The translations under genes were made by a program, and so were the position numbers. Of a stretch of 64,000 bases of DNA, positions 23,267 to 35,800 are shown in pieces. The notes beneath the pieces were generated by a model that was given only the letters and a program-made list of their open reading frames with translations, was not told the DNA's origin and did not search any database. The stretch is from Corinectria fuckeliana. Lineage: Eukaryota > Ascomycota > Sordariomycetes > Hypocreales > Nectriaceae. Within the stretch, counting starts at the first letter, position 1. Every line of letters starts with the position of its first letter. The stretch spans positions 1 to 64,000 of the forward strand of contig WPDH01000217.1 in the NCBI GenBank assembly GCA_019137255.1, in the 5' to 3' direction.

Positions 23267-26200
23267 ATGGACCGGTCGCGCCGAACAACTCATCGCCGCC
23301 GTCCCCTGGGAGAATCTGCGTCTCCTCATTCTGCCTCGGAGGCTTCGTTTGATTTCAATTCATCCACGAGTCCTGTGGCCGCGCATATTCACACCACCCC
23401 TCAGTCTGCCCACAGCGCTGGCGGTCGCCGCTCTAGCAAACCTATTCAGCGCGCCTTCACCTTCTCTCCTCCTGGTCCCAACCGTGGCCTCAATCTTAGA
23501 AAGCGGTCTACCATCATGGACAGCTTTTCTATGGCCGACGATGAAGAGGACGGCCCTAAAAAGGGCGGCCACAGTCTTCGGAAGCGTGCCCGTGTGGATT
23601 ACACCTTTGAGCACATTGAAGACGATGTCATCGTGCCCAACTCCAGCTCATCAGCCCGCGGTAGAAAGCGCAGATCTGAGGCCAATTTCGATACTGAGGA
23701 CCTGTACGGCACAGACGCCAAGAGAAGAGGTGCTTCCATGGGCGCCGATACCCCGTCCGCTCGCCGGAGAAACCCCTCTCGGAAGTCGAGTGAGATGAAA
23801 GCATACCGCGAGGCCCTTGAGGACGATGATAACGATGTCCAAGACACCATCGAGGTTGGCATCTCCTACTCTGACGTCGACGAATCAGAATCACATGAGC
23901 CAAGTTGGTCAAATCCATCATCACCTCACTCTACTAAAACGCCGCCAAAGTCTGACCCTGTTGTCCCGCCACAAGACAGCACTCACCAAAATCGCCCATC
24001 CATTGAGGATGCCGCTGATGCTCCCCGCGCTACTCCTCAGACTACTTTAGATGCCTTCTTTTTTAAGCGACCTCTTGAGAAATCCGTCTCGCAACCTGCA
24101 GAGCGGCTGCAGAGCGAGTCTACCAAGGTGGAAACAAGGGCTGAAGCTTCGCCTCTACCGCATACCCCTCTCCTGACCACGGATTCCGTTGCAGCTAGTC
24201 CCTCAAATACTGCAACAAAGCCTCCCGCTGCAGAGCCTCCCGTTGCAGACATCTTGGTCAATGAGCCCCCTGCGCCCGAGCCTGCCGCTACTGAGCCTGT
24301 TGTTGAATCTGCCGTTGCCGAGCCTGTCGCTGTCAAGCCCATTGTTGTGGGGTCGCCTGCCGCAGAACCTCCCATTGTCGAGCCTGTCACTGTCAAGCCT
24401 GTCAATGCCGAGCTTGTCACTGTCGAGCCTGCTGCCGAAGAGCCCGCTGCTATTGAGCCTGCCACCGACACACACGCTGCCGACAAACCCGTTGCTATTG
24501 TGCCAACCACTGTTGAGCCTATTGCTATTGAGCCTGTTGCCTTTGAGCCTAGCACTGACGAGCTTGTTGCCGCTGAGCCTGTCGTTGTCGAGCTTGTTGC
24601 TGTTGAGCCTATCAGCGTTGAGCTTATTAGCGTTGAGCCTATCAGCATTGAGCTTACTGCTGCTGAAGGACCTGCTGCCGAAGTGCCTGTTGCTAAAGAG
24701 CCTACTGCCGTTGCCACCAAGCCTATTGTCGTCGAGCCTCCTGCCAACGAATCCGTTCAGTTGCCAAACGAAACGCAGGTGAATGGCGAGTCCAAGTCAA
24801 GCCCCAACAATAGCGTGGAAGAGTCCTGCAAAGCTTCCAATCACATCAAAGAGGAAACTGAAGAAGAAACAAGCGACGCTCGTGTAACGCCACCCCAACA
24901 AAAAGAAGACCAGGGCGATAAAGGCCAGAGCAACGAGGATCAGGGCAAAGAAGACGAAATGGACATTGACTCAGTCGAGGAAGTTGCGCAGAACCCCGAA
25001 ATGTCTGAAGTAGCAACTGAACCCGAACAACCCGAACATGTTACATCTACGTCACATTTTACAGAGACCACCCAAGATACCCCTACTTCGCCCAAAACAA
25101 ATAACGAAAACTCAGGGCCAGAGATATCTGAGGAAAAAGTGGATACCTCCAGCTTTGAGCACTCAGATTCGGCTGTCCAATTGCCTAATACGACTCGATC
25201 CTCAGATTCACCTCAGCCACACCTCACCAAGAGAGGCCGAGTGCTCAGCTCAAGTCCTGAAGCACTTAAAGCACTAACCCCTTCACCAACAATCGAGACA
25301 AGCGATTCTCTCCCTTCTACACTCTCAGAACCAAAATCAAGCCCGAGGAAAGCCGCACCTCTCCGATCAACCATGACGAGACCGCAACCTGCCCTTACTG
25401 GCCGTTGGTCGCATCTCACTCCATACGTCGATGGAGAATTTGTTTTGTACCCTGAAAAGAAAGGTCGTGCGGAGGAGGACGCCACCGCCGATGAGCCAAC
25501 TCCCGAGAGCAAAGACACCGATCGAGAAGGAATCGACATGGAACCGATGGTGGAGGACAACGATGACAACACAGATATTGCAGCTCCAGAAGCACCAACA
25601 CCTGCACTCAACACTCCTCTTCGGGGCTCGCCAATTCCTGACTCAAATGACCCGACTGGGTTCAACTCTCCAGCTCCAGCCGGAGAGGACCCAGATGACG
25701 CCGACGTTTCTGAATCCCAAGAGCCTCCCGACCAACGCCGATATTTCAAGTACCGCAAACTTCGCAATCCCGAGGAATACATTTCTGCCATCGAAAACTA
25801 CGAGGACATGCCTACAGCAGATCTCTTTGAGATCCTCGAGTCCATCAATGTCTCTCTAGTCGAATGGCAGCATGAATGGACTGGCCTAGGCAAGGTCGTA
25901 GACGACTATGAAAACGCATTGCGGCGACGAGCCGCGGACGCTAAATACGAATCAAGAACCCGCAACTTGCACCAGCACGGCGTCAACTACGAGGAACCAG
26001 ACTTTGGCGTCAAGGGCTACAAGGCTCGGGAGAAGGAGGGCATGACTGAGACGCGCTACCTTCAAGGTCAAGATCGCATCATGGCGGCCAATTATGGCTT
26101 TGAGTACGACCCCCATCCATCCAAGATTGGTAAACAGAACCCGGAGACACAACAGGTCGGAATCATGACACGAGGGCGGTCGTTGCGCAACCAGCCGAGA

Positions 26201-27536
26201 CAGACTGCCAAGGCTACCGAGACAGACGAGGTCACGGGTAAGCGGCAACGGAAGCCAGTGCAGCTCTTCGACCCAGCAGCCGTGCAGGATGTCAGCCGAA
26301 GTTCGACTCCCGCCCCGACTGGGACTCGAGCTCGCCGAAGAAAGAATGCCAATGGTGAGGGCGAGGAAACTCAATCCAACCCCAATGTCAGCTTCAGCAC
26401 CGATGTCGCTTCCGACGGCGAGGGCGCGCTTCCGAAAACAAGGCGCAGACGCGGCCAGCGAACCAAGGGTGGTGTGCCCAGCATCGTCGAGGAGCTTCTT
26501 CCAGAGCCGGATGGAGACGAATCTGCAGCCAACGAAGAGTTTGCAAAGCCAACTCGCCGAGGGCGCGGAAGGCCAACTGTCACATATGAAGAGGCAGATC
26601 CTAATGAGTTCGTCGACGAGGAGCCCCAGCCAGAGCTGAAGCAACCACCGCGACGACATCTCCTAACCCTCAAGATCCCGAGGGGCAAGCACTTCAGTGA
26701 GCCTTCATCAGCTATCACTGACAATGGAGACTCCCGGCCATCGACGGCATCTTCGGAGGAATCCTCGCACACCGCCGAGTCTTCGTATTCATTCCGACCT
26801 AAGCGGCAGAAGCGGTTCCGCGACGACCCTGACGGTAGCGAGGAGGCTGCCCAGGCGCCACCGAAGAAGAGGGGCAAGCGAGCGAGCGCCTCTCTGGGTG
26901 GCAATGAAGGCCTTGTCGCTTCGTCGGCAGGTCCCACCTCCGAGCCATCGCAGACACCCAACAATCGCAAGGTTCACAAGATCAAGGTTGTGCGGTCCGG
27001 CGCAGACAGCCGAAATGTCCCTCCACCCGCGCCACCCGCTCCCATCGAGGACAGCGAAGAGCCTCAGAAGGACTACAAGTCGATGACCAAGTCTGAAAAG
27101 ATGTCGGCGTCCATGAAGAGTAAGTCCCTTATGATGCTCATCTCAGTCAACAGCAAACTAACAGTTCTTAGACCGATGGGCGAATGGCAACATGGCCGGG
27201 GCCGTCGAGAAGCGAAAGGCGACTCTTGCTGCGAAGAAGGCTGCTCAGGCCGCTGCAGACCAGAAGCTGGGAGTGATTGCGCCGAAACCCAAGGGCAAGG
27301 CGGCTGCGAAGAAGGAGGCTGCTATGCAGATGCAACAGCAACAGGAACAGCAGCAGCAACAACAGCATCAGCAGCAGCATCAGCACCTTCAGCAACAGCT
27401 TCAGCATCAGCAGCTCCACATGCAACAGCAGCAGCTTCACCAACACCCACAGCAACACCCACCACACCAGGGCGGAAACTCGGGTTTCGTACACGGCATG
27501 CCCGGCATGGGAGGTTACCCCTATCAACAGATGTGA
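23267..27536 (+). CDS. Large low-complexity nuclear protein with AT-hook and Gln/His tail
   Basis: Exons 23267-27119 and 27172-27536 give 1405 residues. I do not recognise the family. The N-terminus is basic (RSRRTTHRRRP) with several nuclear-localisation-like clusters such as SLRKRARVD and ARGRKRRSE. Residues about 320-500 are an imperfect repeat built on EPV, EPA and EPI words. A folded-looking segment (residues about 825-990) contains FKYRKLRNPEEYISAIENYE and LVEWQHEWTGLGKVVDDYE. An AT-hook-like RGRGRP is at 1098-1103, and the tail is a Gln/His-rich tract with GMPGMGGYP. The last intron has a GTAAGT donor and rejoins as MKNRWANGNM, preserving the frame into a Lys/Ala-rich helix. A chromatin or transcription role is likely but inferred from composition only. 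Confidence 0.85.
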
Positions 27537-28658
27537 GAGGAGAGTCGACGCCATCAGACTGACACTTGCTCGCAATCGAACTACGACTGTCTTCATAAAG
27601 CCACCTTGCATTCCTCTCAAACGAGAGGCATTCTTTCCAGCATTACACGAAAATGAGCTCCGAGGAGAGTCCCTTCGAAAACGTGCTATGTAACATTCTC
27701 AACGGATGAACGGGGGACAGTACATACGGCCGCTCTGTATACTATGGATATCCAGAGGGTTTTGGATGTTTTGCGTGCCTGTACACTAGACCGTCTTTCT
27801 CTTTTTTTTCCTTCCCTTCCGCATCCGTTAGTTGGTTTCGTCTTGCTTTACTGCGCGCATGCCTTTGGCTTTCTGCATCACCATTAGGGCTGGAGGACGC
27901 GTGTGGCCCAACACCGGGCTTTACCTAGCATGGGGGAACAGTGTAGCTATGTAACAAGGACCTTCGATATCAGATTATGCACACTTTCCCCGCAATTTAA
28001 TTCTCTCGATTTTTAGCCCTCTGAGTAATTATGGTGACTCGATGACGGTGCTGCATCTGCACTCAGTAAGCCAATGTTGAAATAAGTGAATTAATAACTA
28101 AGCAAGAAGCAGTGAAAGGAATTCGCTCCAACTCAATATTTCTCAGCACGCTTTGGCAAACCATAAATTAGAAGTAATAAGATGTAGACGACATCTTCGA
28201 AGTCATCCTTGTGTATAGGGTAATTTGATGTCTACAAAAAAAAGCGCCATGGAATACCGGCATCCACTTGTCAGAATTCGTTGTTACTCCCCGCTTCGAT
28301 ATTTCCCCTCATCATATATTTTCTACGGCATCGCCACTGTGTGAATCAAGAACAGCGTAAAGACGGTGTACACAGAAGCGTGCCACAATGACGTCATGTC
28401 TTAGCAAACACGCTCAAACTTCGCGGAACAACACAGCGAGGGGGTCATGGGCACTTGAAGTGATTTTGTTTTGTCCTTGATGTGATGCCTGGTATGAATC
28501 ATCCTTACACGCCGCAACCGAAATGCAGAGCCTGCCAATCCAGCGACTAACTTCCCATTCCACCAAATCCCCGAATTTAAGGAAGAAGGGGCTTTCGCGC
28601 TCTATTTGATCGCATGGGGACAGAACCACGCCTTTTGTCTTTCCTCGCCCAATGCACC
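27537..28658. other. 3' UTRs and spacer between convergent genes
   Basis: The two flanking genes point toward each other. AT content rises between 27950 and 28400, where polyadenylation of both transcripts is expected. No open frame of interest is seen. Confidence 0.5.
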
Positions 28659-29726
28659 TTACATCACAACACCCGAGTTGCTGGCAATACGCTGGGCGAC
28701 GGGTCAGCCGTTGGAGGGTGGTGGAACTGGAAGTTGGAAGTTGACTTACGGGCCAAAGCTCAGCAGCCTCCTTACCGACGGGGCCAGTGATGGCAGATCC
28801 CTTCATCTCACCCTTGGGGTTGACGATCTGGAAACAGTTCGAGTTAGCCAAGGTCCGAGCAAACACAAAAAATCTGTCGCCCAGCAAACTAGATGCCACA
28901 ACAGCACGCCTTGCACGCCTGTTCGCAATATTTCCCCCTCCACCACCAGGTGGAATAAAAGAAAGAAATAGGATTCCACATACGACACCGGCGTTGTCCT
29001 CAAAGTACAGGAACACACCGTCGAATCGCTTCCAGGGCTTGGACTGGCGCACGATAACGGCGGGGTGAACCTTCTTTCGGAGCTCGGGCTTTCCCTTCTT
29101 GACGGTGGCCATGACCATGTCGCCGACACCACCAGCGGGCAATCGGTTCAGACGAGCACCAATACCCTTGACGGCGATGATGTACAGGTTTCGGGCGCCG
29201 GAGTTGTCACAGCAGTTCATGACGGCACCGCTGCAGCAAGAGTTAGTCGGACTAGGCCCGGGAGATCGGCTCGGAGGGGTTTCGAGTCGACGTACACAGG
29301 GAGACCCAGGGTCATCTTAAGCTTGCCACCAGGGGCACCGCGCCTGTAGTGATCACAGTCAGTGTGTGATTCTCGTTGGAGTCATATCCAGCGGTGAAAT
29401 CTCCATGCTCTGCCAGATCCGTGTCGGGGGAATTGTTTAATTGCTGTGGCCGTCGTCGATTGTCGTCGGATATTTGTCGATAGTACTGAGCGAGCGTCGT
29501 ACGTGGTAGCAGCAGAAGCGGCAGTTATCGTTTGGAGAGGGTCGTTTGATCGAAGGGTGCTGGTCGTTTCGTGCGCGGCCGATTTCCTCCCCCCGCCACC
29601 ATGACCATCCAACGTTGGCGATTTTCCTTCCAGGTCTTGCGCGACCGTCGTCCCCCGTCACGGAAATGGCAGAGATCCCGAGAGCAGACGAGGAGAGCTG
29701 AGGCAGACTTACGAGAGTTTGGCCAT
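28659..29726 (-). CDS. RPL23: 60S ribosomal protein L23 (uL14)
   Basis: Five exons on the minus strand: 29726-29713, 29343-29296, 29230-28984, 28827-28750 and 28691-28659. They make 139 residues, the normal length. The protein binds 28S rRNA near the subunit interface and the factor-binding site. Conserved stretches include MNCCDNSGARNLYIIAVKG, MVMATVKKGKPELRKKVHP, FLYFEDNAGVIVNPKGEMKG and the end IASNSGVVM. The first exon is only 14 bases and encodes MAKL plus two bases of Ser; it is joined by a 369-base intron (29344-29712), a common arrangement for fungal ribosomal-protein genes. The other introns are 65, 156 and 58 bases. The frame is closed exactly through all junctions, which supports the tiny first exon. 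Confidence 0.93.
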
Positions 29727-30313
29727 TGTATCGGAGTTTGTGTGGCGTTACTTCGTGAGAAATCCGTGCCGAGTCTCGAGATGCCGTCGTGAACAGGAGC
29801 TTTTCAGGCGAAATTTTCCCAATGAGATCTGTGGGGTGGGAAACCCTATGGGAAGCGAAGGCCCACCACGTGACGATAACTGGCTTATCGCCGACCACGG
29901 CTAAGCCCCAAGACGTGGGTGGCCAATCAGAGCGTGGAGTGTCCACTAATGAACGGACTGGTCGCAGAGCAAACGACAGTCTGAGAGAGATGGAAGTCCT
30001 AGATTAGGTCGAGTTTATTTATTTACTTGAACGCACAGCACTCACTCAGACTAATGCATGCATCTATCTACGTAGAAAATTCACGGAAAACCACAAGTGA
30101 CATTTATATAAAGCCAGCCCACGACCAGTAGGTAACACCGAGATCAGTGCAACTCCGCCAGGTGGAGCCCAAAGCACAACCCTCAACCCACCCCTCCAAT
30201 AACGACACAAGATGTACGACGCAACCAAGCCCTGACTGCCACACTTTTCTTGATAGACCCTGTTTTCGACAGAATCTCCAACGCACCGGGCTTGATACAC
30301 TCGGGCGATGCAC
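29727..30313. other. Upstream region of RPL23 and spacer to tRNA-Lys
   Basis: It contains the presumed RPL23 promoter next to 29727 and an unremarkable stretch up to the tRNA. No coding signal is seen. Confidence 0.5.
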
Positions 30314-30397
30314 GCCCGGTTAGCTCAATCGGTAGAGCGTGAGACTCTTATGAGCATCGCAATCTCAAGGTTGCGGGTTCGACCCCCGCATCGGGCT
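30314..30397 (+). tRNA. tRNA-Lys (anticodon CUU) with 11-base intron
   Basis: The acceptor stem GCCCGGT pairs with ATCGGGC, with T as discriminator. The D arm is GCTCAATCGGTAGAGC. The anticodon stem GAGA/TCTC encloses loop CTCTTAA with anticodon CTT, split after position 37 by the intron at 30351-30361. The T arm is GCGGGTTCGACCCCCGC. A T-run at about 30438-30447 can serve as the polymerase III terminator. CCA is not encoded, as usual in eukaryotes. Confidence 0.95.
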
Positions 30398-31205
30398 GTT
30401 CCTATAAAAACACAAGATCATGATTGAGAAGTGCTTCCTTTTTTTTTGTGGCTATTTCTAACGGTGACCTCGTGACAGATGGGCCAGCCTGAGGGAAGGA
30501 CGGAAAGCCGTCAAGTAATGACGCTATGCCGACTCACTTATGAGCCATCATCCATTTTGCAAGTTGATCTCGGCGTCCTCCCTATGTTGAGTGTCAACCG
30601 GCAAGTTGGTCGCTGCAAACACAGACTACACTGGAGCGGTGACTACCCTACACTTGTAGCTGTAACCGCCACATGCGGGATGGCGAGTATCTAAACATTA
30701 ATCTTTTACTAGATGGATGTAGAGCTCCCATACTTATCTAGCCCCGTGCCGGGAAAGACTATTATCTGGTAGAGTAAATGATTATATTCAGTATTACCTG
30801 GCTGTTCAGGTATTTCTCCTCGACTGTTCGCGTTCCCTAGCAAGCAGTAAATCTTGAAATCAAATCCCTTACAGAGGACTGAAGCGGTAAAGTAGTTCTC
30901 ATTCATTGAAACAACTACAAGAAAACCTCCCAGCCTCCTAAAGAAGCACCCAACAATCTTTCCTGGCACTCGGCCTGGATGGGTGTATAATACGTGCCCC
31001 CTCCGTGACCCCCGCTCACCCCGCGCTCCGTCTTGTCCGTGCCCACGGAGCCGGACAAGTGGACCTCGGCTTGGATATCAATAACCGTCCATCCCCCCGC
31101 GCCACACGACGTCACGCTGCTCTCTTTGCAGTAACAGACCATCTAATCTATCTACCTAGGTCTACCCGTCCGCGTGTAAACGCAGGTCTGCCCTGTCCGT
31201 CTCCC
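30398..31205. other. Spacer between tRNA-Lys and the Nudix gene
   Basis: Nothing recognised. An open frame running into the Nudix gene from 31005 lacks an ATG before 31206. Confidence 0.5.
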
Positions 31206-32419
31206 ATGCCTCCCTCGCTCAATGCCACTCGGCGACCTCTGTCCATCCTCCGCCGCCGCGTTACCTGTAGCTTCGCCGTGCCGGTGCCAACCTGCCTCCC
31301 CTCGCCAGCTTCATGCGCAATGGCCCAGATAAACTACTCTTCCTCCGCGGCGGGCAAGCGCCCGCCCGTCGAAGCCCGGCCCAGCTCCTCCGTGCTCCTG
31401 CTCTCGCCGCAGAACGAGGTTCTGCTGCTGCACCGCGTCAAGTCGTCGACGTCGTTTGCCTCGGCGCACGTGTTCCCCGGCGGGAACCTGGATCCGTTCC
31501 ACGATGGCCTCGTCCCGGCAGTGGGGTCGCCGGAGCGCCACCGAGACGGGCTGGCGTACCGGGTCGGCGCCATCCGGGAGACGTTCGAGGAGACGGGGAT
31601 CCTGCTGGCCAAGAAGGACGGCAGGTTGGTAGATATAAGCGCCAAGGAGAGGGATGCGGCAAGGAAGAAGATTCACGGAAACGAGACCGGGTTTCTCGAC
31701 TGGTTAGAGTCCTTGGGCGTTGAGCCAGATGTTGGTTCGTAACGGGTGCCCTCAGACTCCGGCTTTCACTAACGGCAACTTAAGACGGCCTGATCCCCTT
31801 CACGAGATGGATCACACCCGCCAGGAATCCCAAGCGCTTCACCACGCAGATGTACCTCTACCTGCTCCCCCTCAAGGCCCGCGACGATGTGCCCTCCGAG
31901 ATGCTCATCCCGACGCCCGACAACGGCGTGGAGCACACCGCCGCCCTCTTCGCCCCAGCCCAGACCTTCCTCTCCCGGGCCCTCATCAACGCCATCATCA
32001 TGTTCCCCCCACAGGCGTACCTCCTCCACCTCGTGGCCGCCGTCTTCGCCAGCACGTCCGCGTCGCCGGAGAAGGGCCCCCTGCATCTGGCTTCGCAGCG
32101 CCTGAAGCTGCTGAACTTCATCTCGAGCATCCCTACGGCAGAGACGGGCAGCGGCAAGCAGCACCCGACGGCGTCGATTCCCTGGGGTGAAAAGGTGATG
32201 AGTCCGCGCACGCTGTTTGTGAGGAAGGTAGACGGTAGGATCGTTCTCGTGTTAGATGCGCCGGGGCTTGAGCTCAAGGACTCGGGGAGGGGCGGCGACT
32301 GGGAGAGGGTGGTCCTGGTCAACTTTGGCAAGGCGGGGCCGACGAACGTGGAAGTCCGTAGACGAGAGGAAGTGTTGGAAGAGGAGCGTGAGATGAAGAA
32401 GGAAGAGCCGAACCTATAG
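31206..32419 (+). CDS. NUDT19-like Nudix hydrolase
   Basis: Exons 31206-31734 and 31785-32419 give 387 residues; starting at the ATG at 31320 would give 349. The Nudix fold opens with SSVLLLSPQNEVLLLHRV, and the Nudix box is recognisable as FPGGNLDPF, an insertion, then REtFEETGILL with the helical REXXEE core (the lower-case position is variable). The inserted segment between the box halves is typical of the NUDT19/RP2p group, which hydrolyses CoA and acyl-CoA in peroxisomes or mitochondria. Residues 1-38 are rich in Arg, Ser and Pro (RRPLSILRRRVTCSF) and could be a mitochondrial presequence if the first ATG is used. The C-terminus (EEPNL) is not a standard peroxisomal signal. The intron has a weak GTTCGT donor and a CTAAC branch site. 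Confidence 0.85.
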
Positions 32420-32822
32420 GGTGAGATGGCTGCATGTTCCTAGAAACATTTCACTAGAGTCTTGTTTAGAGGCTTATGTAGAGAGGCCGTATATACCACA
32501 CCTAAGGCGTAAAGAGTATCAGCATGGCTTGCGACGACAGCTTGACTCGACGTGTGTTTAGCATAGCTCAACGGCCTCTCAGTGCGCGGCCAGATCAGTT
32601 GATGAGGTTCGAAAGCTAAGAAAGGAAACTGCCATTTTACATTGAGAGTGGAACTCATCATCTAAGATCCTATGTACGCCATACAAAATTCGATCGGGTA
32701 TCATACAACGACATTCAGGACAGCTTAATGGCGTGAGTTCTGCCATGGATGAGCTAAGCCATGCTATCTAAGTGCACCTACCTGTATATCAGTTGCTCAT
32801 CCTTCCATCCGTTCCCCTGGAT
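32420..32822. other. Spacer between convergent Nudix and Zn2Cys6 genes
   Basis: About 400 bases holding both 3' UTRs. No coding signal. Confidence 0.5.
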
Positions 32823-35800
32823 TCATAACCACTTTTGCGGCTGTGTACTCTCCATTTCCATACCCCGGATGCTCTGGCTCCAGTCCTGCCAGTTGAAATT
32901 TTCTCCAAACATATCAGTGTCTTCCCCGCCGACGTCGCCAAAGGTAGTGTTCATGGATGTGAACGGATCCGACCATAGGTACGGGGGTGGATGATCGTCC
33001 TTGGGCGGTTGCGCTTGATGGGGAATTTGCTGTCCTATAGCGTTACTTTGCATCTGCGTGACCGTGGCTGGCGTATTGCCGCTGCTCCCAGCTTGACCAA
33101 TATCCTTCATTTCCTGGCTGACCAGGTCGTTGAGGGGCCAGAATGCTGAAAAGGGCATCGCGACGTCTTGGTTCATGATGTCAGTCATCAGATTCATGGC
33201 AGCATCTGACATGTCGACATTGCCCGCGTGGTCTTTCCCGTTCGAATGTTGAGGTAGCGAGACTTGCTGTGGCCCTGGTGGTGGCCCTGATGGCGGCTGG
33301 GGCATGGCTGGCTGGGGCAATGCGGGAGGCGCCGTTGTATCACCAGCTGTAGCGGTAAACCACGTCGAAGGGCCCTCGGATCGTATCATCATGCGCCACG
33401 CCTCCCTGACTTGTTCCATTTTGCCCTCAGCGCCTGGAACTGACCCGAAGCGCGCGTGCGTAGGGTGCATCCGCTCCTTGAAATCCAGTCGGCGGGCCTC
33501 TTCAGGGTTGGCCTGGAAACGAGCTATCTCTGCGGCGCGATGCCTGGTGGCTTTGGAAGAGAGCTTTCTCAGGGGTAGGATCCTCGCCGCCTGGTCTTCG
33601 TTCTTTTGAGAAGTCGATGGGGTTCCGAGTCCATGCAAAGCCTGCCACCCGCGCTCCACGAGGGGTGTCCATGGGCGCCGGCAGCTCTCAATCAGGTAAT
33701 AGGCCATCGCGTGCCAGTTGTTATACGTCATGAACAGCCACCTGTACTGCTTACATCGAGGGTCTGTATTCAGGATATTGCAGTACTCCATGATCTCAAT
33801 AGCTGCGATATAGACACGTTGCCGGGCCTCTCCTGTGAGCTCCGCGTCGGAGCCAGGGAAGAGCAACGGCTGATAGATGACTAGACACATCTTGGCCATA
33901 ATCACTCTGGCAATCATGGCAGCCACCCAGTACAGCGAATCAGTCTCGTGTACGACAGCGTGTTTGAGGAATTTCGTCTCCACGCCTTGGTAAACCTCGA
34001 TGAGCATTCGTTCTCTGTCGGCAAGGCTAGCGGCATCCAGCGCCATTCCCCTTGGGCATAAGGATGCCAGAGCGGACGAGGCCCTTGCGAGACGCCGGCT
34101 CAGAGCGCATATTTCGTAGCGAACTAGGGAAATAGCGCAATCAGACCGGCCATCCCTCGGCTCTGGAGGCTCAACCATGTCTGGGCTGATATCGGCGTCG
34201 TTAATGTTGCTCGGCATTTGCGTGTCGAAGGCGCGGTCGCTAATGGCGAGATCCGTCCCAAGCTCGTCGGCAGCCCGAAGATCGAGGACGAGCAACTGCC
34301 ACCAAATACGCCTCCTTATCTCGGTCTCGAACGGGCTCAGCCCAAGATTCGCACCGTCACGATGAAGGCCCATTCCCTGGGCAAGGTGAAACACTAGACC
34401 GGCGAGGCCCCAGCAAAACCGGCTACCGTCCTGTCGTCTTACAACCACCAGGAAGATAGTAAACGCTTGCAGGACTGTGATGTCTGACGTCTGGAAGAAA
34501 TTTGCCTTTGCGAGGGCTTGCTCGACGGCGAAGCGGTACTGAGTGAGCATGTCGTCTTGGTTGACGCCGAGATTGGTTTGCACCTTGAGGCTCCATAGTT
34601 AGTTGAGTGGCTCGAAAGAGGATGTATATCACGCATGGACTTGCCTCGTCGGGCTCAAGGGAGGAGATAGCCGCGTAATAGATGGCGAAAACTAAGGCTT
34701 CCTGGCCTGGAGTAAGTTGCCCTTGGCTCCTTCTGGCGTTACGAAACAGTTCCTCTGTTGAAGGGACATGCACCAGTTTGATGAGGGGCTCGACGTTTTC
34801 CTTGTAAATAGACCACAGAAACGGGACATGGGATGGGAGCGGGTGACACTTCGCAAGGTCGACATCTGCGGAGCGGTATCCAAGGATGAAGGCGTGGTGA
34901 TCAATGGGCGGAATGCTTGCAGGAGTACTTTCAGGACTTTCATCGTAGTCAGAATCGTCGGATTCCTCGTCGGTCAACTTTTGGGTGTCCTGGCGGATCG
35001 AGTCGAGCTAATTCATTGTTAATTACCTGTGTTGTAAGATTCAGGAGCTGGGTGAGAAAACATACTTCGTCGTTGAGCTTTGCCCAAAACCCACTGCTTA
35101 CATATCTTCTGGTGCCGCTTTGTTCGTTCAAGACCATACGTCCGAATCTTCTCTGTAGTTCCTGCCTCCGCGCCGCTTCGCTGCCTTGATCGCTGACGCT
35201 GACACTGACGGCGTCGGCTTCCTTCGGGCTGCCGCTACCAGTATGGCAGCTGAACATACTTGCGGTGGATGCTTGCCTTTGAGGAAAGGTTGATGCCCTC
35301 TCGGTCTGCGTGCTGTGGGGTGCATCGGGCGAGCTGGCTGATGAAGGGCCCTTGCCACCGGACTCCACCTCGATCTGACCGCTCAACTCCTCTACGATGC
35401 CCTCCAGCTTCCTGAGCCGCTTCACGAGCTCTACCTCGCGTTGGGTCGAGTTCTTTGGGGGCGCATTCGGGTCTCTGGGGCGCGGCTGGCGCGGCGCTCG
35501 GCCGGGCGCAGGGAAGACGCAAGGGATCTGAGCGCGGCGACAGTTGGAACAGGGCATCTGCTTGTCGCAGCGCACCTTGCGTCGTCGGCAAGTGACGCAT
35601 GATCTCGGGTTCAAGGCCGGAGTTCCGGAGCCTCCGCCGGCCTGGATCGGGGCCGTGTGGGCTTCGGGGCCGGTCGTCTGATAGACGGTGACATTACTGG
35701 ACGAGCGTGTGGATTGGCCCGGAGCCGGGGTCGCATCGTGTTGCGCGTGTGACGGCGACGTATCGTTGGGTTGCGCTGTTGGATCGGCCCCGTCCGCCAT

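Noticed and set aside
24037..24747. 236-codon minus-strand frame rich in Gly, Ser, Thr
   Set aside because: It is the antisense reading of the EP repeat block in the 1405-residue protein; no start context or domain.
27168..27620. Leu-rich minus-strand frame
   Set aside because: Antisense of the CAG/CAA-rich Gln/His tail; the plus-strand spliced reading explains it.
28684..29220. Single 268-codon frame covering RPL23
   Set aside because: It reads through two introns; the spliced form matches the ribosomal protein exactly in length and sequence.
29344..29712. snoRNA in the first RPL23 intron
   Set aside because: No convincing C/D or H/ACA box pair could be found by eye.
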